DNA from: Bryobacterales bacterium
Lineage (GTDB): Bacteria; Acidobacteriota; Terriglobia; Bryobacterales; Bryobacteraceae
DNA: 64,000 nt
Direction: 5' to 3'
Assembly (NCBI GenBank): GCA_016716385.1
Contig: JADJWL010000012.1
Location: 1-64,000, forward strand
This document shows positions 42,978 through 50,003 of this stretch, piece after piece (the stretch's first letter is position 1; each line of letters starts with the position of its first letter). The notes below the pieces were generated by a model, which did not search any database, was not told the origin of the DNA, and saw only the letters and a program-made list of their open reading frames with translations. The position numbers and the translations under genes are program-made.

Positions 42978-44311
42978 AGAAGCTTGTCGTGTTCATTTTT
43001 CTCGTAGCGGCCGTCCAGGCTCAGGATCTGCGCGTGGCCCCGTTCTCGGCTGACGTGAGCCCCAAAGTGGGCGACCCGGTAGCCTACGTCGCGGCGCGCA
43101 CCATTCTCGATCCGCTCAGCGCCAGAGGGATCGTGTTGTTAGGCGCGGGCGCTCCAGTCGTGCTGTGCGCCGTGGACTTCATCGGCATCGGCAACGAGGG
43201 CCACGACGCCTGGCGCACGGCGCTTGCCGCTGCCGCCGGGACCACGCCTGATCGCGTCGCCGTGCACACCCTGCACCAGCACGACGCCCCGCGTGCGGAC
43301 CTTGGGGCCGAGCGCTACCTTGCCGAAGCCGGGTTGGGCGGCCGGGTCTTCAAGGATTCTTACGTGAAAGACACTGTCGCCCGCGCTGCCGCCGCCGTTC
43401 GCGCCGCTGTCCCCAAGGCCCGCCGCGTGACGCACGTAGGCGTGGGACAAGCGCGCGTCGACAAGGTCGCATCGAACCGCCGCATCCTGGGTCCCGACGG
43501 CAAAGTTGCGATCGGCCGGATGAGCGCCAGCCGCAATCCGGACGCGGTCGCCGCGCCCGAAGGCACGATCGATCCGTTCCTGCGGCTCCTGAGCTTCTGG
43601 GATGGCGACGCCCCAATTGCTTCGCTCACCTACTACGCCACCCACCCGCAGAGCCACTACGGCAAGGGCGACGTCACCAGCGAATTCGTCGGACTCGCCC
43701 GCGCCGCGCGCGAGAAAGAACTCCCCGGCGTCGCGCACATCCACTTCAACGGCGCCAGCGGCAACGTCGCGGCGGGCAAGTATAACGACGGCTCGCCCGA
43801 GAACCGTCCCGTGCTCACCGCGCGCATGGCGGCCGGGATGCGCCAGGCCTGGGAGTCGCAACGGAAAACGCCGGTCTCAGCCCGCGATGCCAGTTGGAGC
43901 CGCCGAGCGGTGCGCCTGCCGGACGCTCCTCATCTCGACCGCCAGCAACTCCGCAAGACCCTGCTCGATCCGGATGCGCGGTTCGAAGACCGGCGCGGCG
44001 CCGCGATGCACCTCGCCTGGCTTGACCGCCGCGGTCAAGTCGATGTGACCCGTCTCCGCCTTGGTGGCGTGCAGATCGTCCACCTGCCGGGCGAGTTGTT
44101 CGTCGAATACCAGCTTGCCGCGCAGAAGATGAGTCCGGATGGCGCAGTCCTCCTCGCGGCCTATGGCGATTACGGCCCCGGTTACATCGGCACGGCCATC
44201 GCCTACACGCAGGGCGGATACGAAGTGAGTCCCGGCGCCTCGCGCGTTGCGCCCCGGGTCGAAGAGGTCCTGCTCGGAGCCATGCGTCAACTGCTCACCG
44301 CGCCGCAGTAG
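42974..44311 (+). CDS. secreted neutral ceramidase-like protein
   Basis: A 445-residue protein with signal peptide MKKLVVFIFLVAAVQAQ and a domain like the N-terminal part of neutral/alkaline ceramidases: CAVDFIGIGNEGHDAWR, VHTLHQHDAP (position of the ceramidase HTHSGP metal motif), SLTYYATHPQSHYGKGDVTSEFVG and IHFNGASGNVAAGKYND. Metal-binding His residues are thus kept, so a hydrolase acting outside the cytoplasm is likely, but ceramide itself need not be the substrate. ATG 42974 overlaps the wzt stop, an unexpected coupling. The 3' end overlaps the convergent peptidase gene by 25 bp. Confidence 0.8.
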   Translation: MKKLVVFIFLVAAVQAQDLRVAPFSADVSPKVGDPVAYVAARTILDPLSARGIVLLGAGAPVVLCAVDFIGIGNEGHDAWRTALAAAAGTTPDRVAVHTLHQHDAPRADLGAERYLAEAGLGGRVFKDSYVKDTVARAAAAVRAAVPKARRVTHVGVGQARVDKVASNRRILGPDGKVAIGRMSASRNPDAVAAPEGTIDPFLRLLSFWDGDAPIASLTYYATHPQSHYGKGDVTSEFVGLARAAREKELPGVAHIHFNGASGNVAAGKYNDGSPENRPVLTARMAAGMRQAWESQRKTPVSARDASWSRRAVRLPDAPHLDRQQLRKTLLDPDARFEDRRGAAMHLAWLDRRGQVDVTRLRLGGVQIVHLPGELFVEYQLAAQKMSPDGAVLLAAYGDYGPGYIGTAIAYTQGGYEVSPGASRVAPRVEEVLLGAMRQLLTAPQ

Positions 44312-45465
44312 TTCACCGCGGCGAGCGCGTACACCCGCGCGCAGTGCAGCAATTGCGCCACCTCCACCCGCTCGTCGTCGGAATGCGCGGTCTTGTAGGC
44401 GGGTCCGTAGTACACGGTGGCGACTCCCGCTTCGTTCGAATACAGATTCGCGTCGCCCACAATCGGCATCCCGACCACTTCGGCCTCGCGCCCATCGGTG
44501 GCCGCCGCATCCCCCAGCGCCCGGACCACCGGGTGATCCCGGGCGGTCTCGAACGGTTCCCGGCCTCCTTCCAGCGTGCAGCGGACGGTCAGGCCGGAAC
44601 GGCCGGCAACGCGCCCGCACAGATCCGTCAATTGGTCCGAGAGCATCTGCTGGGTCTTGCCGGGCTGCCACCGCCAGGTGCCCGTAATCTGCAGCGGCGT
44701 CGGCAGCCGGTTCATATAATCACCGCCGGCGACGATCCCGACATTGACCCGTTCTCGCCCGCACAGCGGGTGCGGCGGCCGCTCCGCGAACTCCCGCTCG
44801 AGGCGGGCGAACTCCTCAAGAATCCAGCCCGCCCACCGGGCCGGATTCGCTTCGTAAGGCACATGCACCGTGTGCACCGGCCCCCGTCCGCTTTCGATCG
44901 CGATGTTGAAGATCGCCGACCCCAGACTCGCCGCCCAGATCGCGCAAGGCCCCTCGACAATCACAATCGCGTCCGGCCGGATGGCCCCCTCGCGAATCTG
45001 GGCGATGAGCCGCCGCGGCCCTTCCTTCTTGCCCTTCGGCGCTTCGTGGCCGACCACGCCGGTCAGCCACAGGTCCCCCGCCAGCCGGACGCCGGCCCTG
45101 CGCAGGGCCGAAGCGGCGTGCACCATCGCCACCAACCCGCCCTTCATGTCCTCCGCGCCCCGGCCGACCACCCACGCGCCGTCGCGGCTGGGAGGCGTGC
45201 TGGAGCCGGTGGGAATCGTGTCGGTGTGGCCGTTGAATAGCAGGCTCCGGCCGCCGCCCGCCCCCGCGATGCGGCACAGGACGTTTGGCCGCCCCGGCAG
45301 AAACTCGTCCAGTTCAGCGGCGAAACCCTCCCGCCGCAACAGATTCGCCAGAAATTGGCTCCCAGCCCCTTCGTCCCCGGTCTCGCTGCGCACTTCGATG
45401 AACGCGAGGGTGTCCCGGGCAATCCGTTCCGGGTCGAGATGGGCGAGAACCGACTGGACGATCAC
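44287..45465 (-). CDS. M20 family metallopeptidase (ArgE/DapE-like)
   Basis: A 392-residue M20 amidohydrolase. Metal ligands are visible in NGHTDTIP and GRGAEDMKGG, with the later VEGP and the C-terminal AYKTAHSDDERVEV His. The usual catalytic DEE motif reads GHEAPKGKKEGP here, so the general-base region is atypical. A dimerisation domain lies about 185-300. Substrates in this family are N-acyl amino acids or dipeptides; a specific one cannot be assigned. It overlaps the 3' end of the ceramidase-like gene by 25 bp and is divergent from the promoter at 45503. Confidence 0.85.
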   Translation of the reverse strand: MIVQSVLAHLDPERIARDTLAFIEVRSETGDEGAGSQFLANLLRREGFAAELDEFLPGRPNVLCRIAGAGGGRSLLFNGHTDTIPTGSSTPPSRDGAWVVGRGAEDMKGGLVAMVHAASALRRAGVRLAGDLWLTGVVGHEAPKGKKEGPRRLIAQIREGAIRPDAIVIVEGPCAIWAASLGSAIFNIAIESGRGPVHTVHVPYEANPARWAGWILEEFARLEREFAERPPHPLCGRERVNVGIVAGGDYMNRLPTPLQITGTWRWQPGKTQQMLSDQLTDLCGRVAGRSGLTVRCTLEGGREPFETARDHPVVRALGDAAATDGREAEVVGMPIVGDANLYSNEAGVATVYYGPAYKTAHSDDERVEVAQLLHCARVYALAAVNYCGAVSS

Positions 45466-45502
45466 CGAATTCGAATTCTATCCCGGAACGAGCCGATTTT
45501 GC

Positions 45503-45531
45503 TTGACAAAAAGTACGCATCTGCATATATT
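45503..45531 (+). promoter_or_regulatory. consensus sigma-70-type promoter
   Basis: TTGACA at 45503-45508, a 17-bp spacer, then TATATT at 45526-45531: the best housekeeping-type promoter in the window. It lies about 48 bp upstream of the ATG at 45579, in an A+T-rich patch. Confidence 0.8.
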
Positions 45532-45578
45532 CATTAGTAGGAACATATGGTTCCGAGTATCTTTCGAGGAGACTGACA

Positions 45579-46062
45579 ATGAACCGCTTCCCCATGCTCA
45601 CGACGTTTCCGGGCCGCCGCGGCGTCCCTCGCTCTTGTTCTGGCGCTGGTTGTTCCCGCCATCGCCGCCGCCGACACTGCCTCCAAGGTCGATGCGATCC
45701 TGACCGAGGCGCAAAGTGTTGAGCGCGAGGCGACGGAGCTTGCCAGCCACCTCAAGCGTAAGGACGTTTCCGAATCTGTGATCCGCGACAAGATGGAACC
45801 GCTCGAGAAGCACGTCGGAACACTGCACGAACTGGTCGGATCTCTGGAGGGAGAGCGTTCTTCGATGACCGCCAGTCAGGTTGCTGCGCTTGACCGAGTG
45901 AAGCTGAAGTCCGAACTGCTGCACGTGTTCACGAACAACAAGAAGAACATGCTGGAAGGCGACTGGCGGAAGAATCGCTCGATGCTTCGCGCAAAGGCCG
46001 AAGGCATCGCCAAACGCGCTCAGGCGCTCCGTCAGTCCGCCCGCGGGTTGAAGGACTCGTAG
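45579..46062 (+). CDS. small exported helical protein (frameshifted in signal peptide)
   Basis: ATG 45579 has GAGGAG upstream and begins MNRFPMLTTFP, but the frame then breaks. Reading with two Gs instead of three at 45611-45613 gives FPAAAASLALVLALVVPAIAAAD, a perfect signal peptide, and one 160-residue protein to TAG 46062. The mature part is a long charged helix (TEAQSVEREATELASHLKRK, DRVKLKSELLHVFTNNKKN). Without the correction only a GTG at 45778 could start the remaining 94 residues. Function unknown; a periplasmic, possibly stress-related protein. It has a strong promoter upstream and a hairpin terminator after it. Confidence 0.65.
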
Positions 46063-46077
46063 CCCGCCGAAACCTTC

Positions 46078-46104
46078 TGCCGCCCCCACTCGTTGGGGGC
46101 GGCA
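46078..46104 (+). terminator. hairpin terminator after small exported protein
   Basis: TGCCGCCCCCA, loop CTCGT, TGGGGGCGGCA: a perfect 11-bp stem 15 bp after the stop, followed by a weak pyrimidine run (GATCTCTCCC). It probably terminates or attenuates transcription before the next gene. Confidence 0.65.
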
Positions 46105-46153
46105 GATCTCTCCCAAGACCCATTCAACGATTTCCCAAGAGGAGGACCCAACC

Positions 46154-46609
46154 ATGCTCGCCGCTCCGCTCTTCGCCCGTATCGAGAAGAACTGGGAACA
46201 GATTGTCGGCCAGATTATTGAACGCCGCAACCGCGATCCCCACTTGAGCCACTATAGGAACCTGTCCACAAACGAAATCTGCTCCCGGGTCCGGGACCTC
46301 ACCTCGAACCTGGCCCGCTGGTTCGACGAGCCTGACGAAAGGCGGGTCCTTGCCCGGTACGAGGATCTGGGCCAGGAGCGTTTCAAGGAAGGAATTCCGC
46401 TGGCCGAGGTCCTTGAGAAGGTTCTCATGATTAAGCGCCACATTCGTCAGTACACGGCGGAACACAATCTCGCATTGACGCCGATGGAGATCTATGCCGA
46501 GGTCGAGGCGCTTCGGACGATGGCGAATTTCTTCGACCTCGTCGTCGTTGGCGTTGCGCGGGGCTACACTGCGGCAGCCGGACAGGCGCCGCTACGCCGG
46601 TCCGCTTGA
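46154..46609 (+). CDS. RsbRD_N-like helical sensor domain protein
   Basis: A 151-residue all-helical protein resembling the N-terminal domain of RsbR/RsbRD co-antagonists: IEKNWEQIVGQIIERRNRD at the start, LARWFDEPDERRVLARYEDLGQERFKEGIPLAEVLEKVL in the middle and ANFFDLVVVGVARGYTA near the end. In other bacteria this domain is joined to a STAS domain in stressosomes; here it stands alone, like some stand-alone sensor or histidine-kinase-associated versions. ATG 46154 has GAGGAGG upstream. Confidence 0.7.
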   Translation: MLAAPLFARIEKNWEQIVGQIIERRNRDPHLSHYRNLSTNEICSRVRDLTSNLARWFDEPDERRVLARYEDLGQERFKEGIPLAEVLEKVLMIKRHIRQYTAEHNLALTPMEIYAEVEALRTMANFFDLVVVGVARGYTAAAGQAPLRRSA

Positions 46610-46622
46610 AGACACTCTCAAG

Positions 46623-46655
46623 CTGCCGCCAGCCTTTGGGGCCGGTTGGCGGCAG
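46623..46655 (+). terminator. intrinsic terminator-like hairpin
   Basis: CTGCCGCCA (46623-46631) pairs with TGGCGGCAG (46647-46655), followed by GCGTTTTAT. It lies 14 bp after the RsbRD_N-like gene and about 20 bp before the Uma2-like start. Confidence 0.6.
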
Positions 46656-46676
46656 GCGTTTTATCATGGAAGTACG

Positions 46677-47219
46677 GTGATCGCCACCAAGCCTCTCACC
46701 ATCGCCGATCTCGAACGCATGCCCGACGATGGCATGCGCCGCGAGTTGCTGGAAGGAGTCCTTCTCGAGTTGCCTCCCGCCGAATGGTTGCATGTTTGTA
46801 TCGCCCACAACATCCACGAAGCGATTCGCAGCGTAATCGCCGGCGGCAATCTGGGCAGAGTCTTCGTCGAAGCGGGCTTCGCCATCGCTGCTCAAGGCCG
46901 CCACTGGATCCAGCCGGACGTTTCGTTTATCGCCGCGGGCCGCCTGCCGCGGGGCGAAACGCCGAAGTTCTTCCCAGGTGCGCCGGATCTGGCAGTCGAG
47001 GTGATCTCGCCTTCCGAAACAGCCGAGGACGTGAACCGCAAGATCGAGCTTCTCCTGGCGTCGGGCGCTCAGGAAATTTGGGCCGTCTATCCGAAGACGC
47101 GGACAGTCGAAATCCGCCGCGGCGATGGCTCCGCGGCCGTGCTGCACGAGGCGGACACGCTTCACTGCCCCGTGCTCGGAGGCGCCCCGTTCCCCGTCCG
47201 CGCATTCTTCGCCGTGTAG
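46677..47219 (+). CDS. Uma2 family (DUF820) putative endonuclease
   Basis: A 180-residue protein of the Uma2 family with a PD-(D/E)XK-like nuclease core: PDVSFI, then APDLAVEVISPSETAEDVNRKIELLLASGAQEIWAVYP. The family is widespread in cyanobacteria and environmental bacteria and has no established role, though a nuclease activity is predicted. GTG 46677 is the likely start, since the frame upstream overlaps the hairpin and preceding gene. The frame before it is not conserved. Confidence 0.85.
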   Translation: MIATKPLTIADLERMPDDGMRRELLEGVLLELPPAEWLHVCIAHNIHEAIRSVIAGGNLGRVFVEAGFAIAAQGRHWIQPDVSFIAAGRLPRGETPKFFPGAPDLAVEVISPSETAEDVNRKIELLLASGAQEIWAVYPKTRTVEIRRGDGSAAVLHEADTLHCPVLGGAPFPVRAFFAV

Positions 47220-47222
47220 GCC

Positions 47223-48527
47223 TCACAAGGGGCCGGCAAGCGGTGCGGGCGCCAGGCGCGCGAATGCCTCCCGTAAAGCCTCAGCGCGGACCGGCCATGT
47301 CTCCCGGTGCGCAGTCCGGATCCGCTGCTGCCGCGGCACCGCGTCGTCTTCCGCCGCCGCGCGCGCCATCTGTTCCACCATGTGGCCGGCGCTGTCCGCC
47401 AGGTAGACGAGCGGGCTGTAGTCTTCCATTTCCGGCAGCCGGGTACTGACCACCGGCAGCCCGTGGCTGAAGTATTCGTACAGCTTGATCGGGTTCGTCC
47501 CCAGAGTTAATTCAGTGCGCAGGAACGGAATCAGCGCGACCCGGTAGCGCGCCAGGTGCCGGTGCAGGTGTTCGTGCGGGATCTCCCCGCGGAAGCTGAC
47601 ATTCGGGTAGCGCTCCAGCCGCCGGATCGGCTCGTGCTCGACCCGCCCCACCAGTTCGAACCGCCACTCCGGATGCCGCCGCGCCGCCAGTTCGATCGCC
47701 TCCGTATCGAACCAGAAATCGAGCGCGCCCACGTAGCCCACCACCACCTGCCCCGACGCGGGGGGCAGAGCCGCTTCCGGATCGCGAAGCCACGACTCAT
47801 CCACGGCGTTGCGGACGAGCACCGACTTCTCCGCGAGCCAGGGCAGGCGCGCCACGTTCGACTCCAACAGGTGCCGGGACGAGAACACGACCAGGTCGCT
47901 CGCCCGGAACATCTCGTCCTCGGCCTCGATCAGTTCCGGCGCGATCACGCGAAAGCCGTGCAGCACGTCGTGGCAGTCATACACAAGCGCGGCGCCCCGC
48001 CGTTCCCGCAGCCGCTTCGCCGCGTCCAGCCACAGCGGGAGACTGGCGATCTGCAGCAGGCGGCGGCTCCGGTGCGCGTCCAGAAGAGCCTCGATCTCGC
48101 GGACCAGTTGTCCCGTCTCGCTGCCCGAGAGCGCGCGGTGGTGGAACACCGGCTCCCGCGGCAGATGGATGTGCGCCTCCACCACGCCCGGCTCCAACTG
48201 CTTGGCGCGGCGCTTGCGGCTAAACGGGTACGGCTGGTGGAACTGCCGTCCGAGATGCGGATTGACGTAAAAGCAGCGATGCCCGAGACCCGCGAGCGTG
48301 CGCGCCAGGTGCTGCGTACGCTGGATGCGCGTGTGCCAGTCCGTCATTGGAAAGAACAGCAGGTCGGCTTCGTCGCCCGCGGGCCGCCCCGGCGCCGCGT
48401 CCGGATACTTCCAGCATTCCCGGAAGTACGATGGCCGCCCGCCCCCCGTGATGGGGAAGTACAGCCACTTCAAATAGTATGGGCGGACCGCTTCCTTGAT
48501 GGATTCGAGAATCTTCGCCGGCCCCAT
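47223..48527 (-). CDS. glycosyltransferase (GT-B, GT4-like)
   Basis: A 434-residue GT-B type enzyme. The N-terminal half has FPMTDWHTRIQRTQHLARTLAGLGHRCFYV (typical of transferases and sugar-modifying enzymes in this family) and LVYDCHDVLHGFRVIAPEL; the C-terminal half has VVVGYVGALDFWFDTEAIELAARRHPEWRFELVGRVEHEPIRRLERYPN and LIPFLRTELTLGTNPIKLYEYFSHGLPVVSTRLPEM. It convergently abuts the Uma2 gene (3-bp gap). It may belong to the same surface glycan programme as 38981-42977. Confidence 0.85.
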   Translation of the reverse strand: MGPAKILESIKEAVRPYYLKWLYFPITGGGRPSYFRECWKYPDAAPGRPAGDEADLLFFPMTDWHTRIQRTQHLARTLAGLGHRCFYVNPHLGRQFHQPYPFSRKRRAKQLEPGVVEAHIHLPREPVFHHRALSGSETGQLVREIEALLDAHRSRRLLQIASLPLWLDAAKRLRERRGAALVYDCHDVLHGFRVIAPELIEAEDEMFRASDLVVFSSRHLLESNVARLPWLAEKSVLVRNAVDESWLRDPEAALPPASGQVVVGYVGALDFWFDTEAIELAARRHPEWRFELVGRVEHEPIRRLERYPNVSFRGEIPHEHLHRHLARYRVALIPFLRTELTLGTNPIKLYEYFSHGLPVVSTRLPEMEDYSPLVYLADSAGHMVEQMARAAAEDDAVPRQQRIRTAHRETWPVRAEALREAFARLAPAPLAGPL

Positions 48528-48542
48528 GCCGCGCCTTCCTGG

Positions 48543-49583
48543 CTACGCCCCGGCTGCGGTCTTCTCCGGCAGCGCGGGCACGCGGAACCTCTCTCCATGA
48601 TAGAAGACCACCTGGTAGCCCGTCTCCCGGCCGGTCCGCTCGATCCTCCATCCGGACAGGTACCCGCAGGCGGTCAGCTCGTTCAGGGATGGCGCCAGCT
48701 TTTCCTGGATCTTCGAGAGATGGGGGTACCGGCTGATGTTCAGGATCTGGCACAAGTCCTCATGCGGCATCGCAAAGCAACCCTGCTCCTGCGTCGTCGC
48801 GAGCCAGATCTGCAGCAGCGGCACCAACGTCTTGGCGATGTGGTTCCTGAGCTGCCGGTAGGTGTCCAGGTCGACCGGCAGCACATGGTTGTTGTTAATA
48901 TTCTCCAGTTGCCACTCCGACAGCCAGACGTAGTTTTTCTCCGCAATCCGTCCGTCCGGCATCTCCGTGCCGAGCGACACGGACCGCTCGAAGACGTGAA
49001 ATGTGTCAGTGGCGAAGATGCGCTTGCCGGCGAAGTACACGGTACCTTCCGAACTGATCCCCGTCAGCGTCATGCGCTTGAGCCAGTCATTGATGTCGTC
49101 GTAGTTCTTGCCCGACGTGACGCGCCTGCCCAGGACCCGCAGGAGTTCAGCCGAGGTGAAGCCCACCGGATTGCGCACCACACCCTCGCGCTTCCGGATG
49201 CCGGTGATGATCTTCTGCAGGGCGAAGTACTTGTCCTGGTCGGCCGTGATGGGCAATCCATACTCGGCAGACGGCAGGATTGTGGCGCGCGCCTCCACTC
49301 GGCGGTCCGCCAGCACCTTCTCGAACCGGATGATCTTCTTTCGTGTGCCCTTGATCCGTTTGCTCGACGGCGTGAAGAAGCCGAGCGACGCCAGATTCTT
49401 CTCAATCTTGATGAAGAGTGTGGGGAGAGCAGGTTTGGCCTCCGAGGGAAGTGGCTCGGCCGGGAACGCAGCCGGCGCCGCTGGCTCTCTCACTCTCACG
49501 CTATCGAAGACCCTCTCATGTTCTACCGCAGGATCAGCAGGATAGCAACGGGTTTCCCTCGACGAACAAACTCGTCGCCGCAT
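48543..49583 (-). CDS. second RepA/RPA-like initiator homologue
   Basis: A 346-residue protein with the same architecture as the initiator at 7638 but a different sequence: TADQDKYFALQKIITGI, FTSAELLRVLGRRVTSGKNYDDINDWLKRM, then VYFAGKRIFATDTFHVFERSV, and LDTYRQLRNHIAKTLVPLLQIWLATTQEQG, followed by a second winged-helix-like segment (PHEDLCQILNISRYPHLSKIQEKL). ATG 49583 has no ribosome-binding site and its first 28 residues look non-coding; GTG 49499 with GAGAGGG upstream is a likelier start. A GGGAAANCC-type repeat family lies upstream (49551-49771). It may be a plasmid-derived initiator or a regulator. Confidence 0.7.
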   Translation of the reverse strand: MRRRVCSSRETRCYPADPAVEHERVFDSVRVREPAAPAAFPAEPLPSEAKPALPTLFIKIEKNLASLGFFTPSSKRIKGTRKKIIRFEKVLADRRVEARATILPSAEYGLPITADQDKYFALQKIITGIRKREGVVRNPVGFTSAELLRVLGRRVTSGKNYDDINDWLKRMTLTGISSEGTVYFAGKRIFATDTFHVFERSVSLGTEMPDGRIAEKNYVWLSEWQLENINNNHVLPVDLDTYRQLRNHIAKTLVPLLQIWLATTQEQGCFAMPHEDLCQILNISRYPHLSKIQEKLAPSLNELTACGYLSGWRIERTGRETGYQVVFYHGERFRVPALPEKTAAGA

Positions 49584-49771
49584 TCGGGGCGCGGGGAACG
49601 AAGGTCGGCTTTCCCTTCCCGGACAAACAGTCAGCCCGGCGCCGTCCCCTTACCGCACAGGGCGAAAAACCGGCCTAAATTGAGGGATTTCCCTGCCGCC
49701 GTCCCCGCGCCTGCGATCTTCAGCCTTCCCGCAGAGAATAAAGGACTTGACTACGGCGGGCCACTTCCCTT
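49551..49771. repeat. short GGGAAANCC-like repeats upstream of rep 2
   Basis: On the minus strand, related copies of (A/C)GGGAANNCC occur at plus-strand positions about 49551-49560 (GGTTTCCCTC), 49608-49617 (GCTTTCCCTT), 49685-49694 (GATTTCCCTG), 49723-49732 (GCCTTCCCGC) and 49763-49771 (ACTTCCCTT). The first two are followed by similar GACGAACAAAC/GGACAAACAG segments. Spacings are irregular (57, 77, 38, 40), so this is far weaker than the iterons at 7106. Confidence 0.35.
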
Positions 49772-49893
49772 GAAGGACAACGGAAGCCCAAAAATTTCTC
49801 CTCAAAACGGGAAAAAGGTGCTACCATGGTCAACCGGATGGTAAAGATCAGCGAAGACCGGTGTCCGGCTCCCTACGATACCGAGATTTCGTG

Positions 49894-49923
49894 TTGACAT
49901 CTCCCGCATGAACCGAGTATAAG
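49894..49923 (+). promoter_or_regulatory. promoter of the SLH protein gene
   Basis: TTGACA at 49894-49899, an 18-bp spacer, TATAAG at 49918-49923, about 80 bp before the ATG at 50004. The 420-bp gap from 49584 to 50003 holds this promoter and the repeats above; no other gene is seen in it. Confidence 0.65.
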
Positions 49924-50003
49924 GGACGTTGACGATGGATCCTGTTCACGCTGCCATCATCCGTGTTGTTCAAAGATTCACAATGAAGCTTAATGGAGGC
50001 TAC

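Noticed and set aside
47556..49844. A 762-codon plus-strand frame opposite the glycosyltransferase and rep 2
   Set aside because: Composition is that of an antisense frame and both minus-strand genes have strong family motifs.
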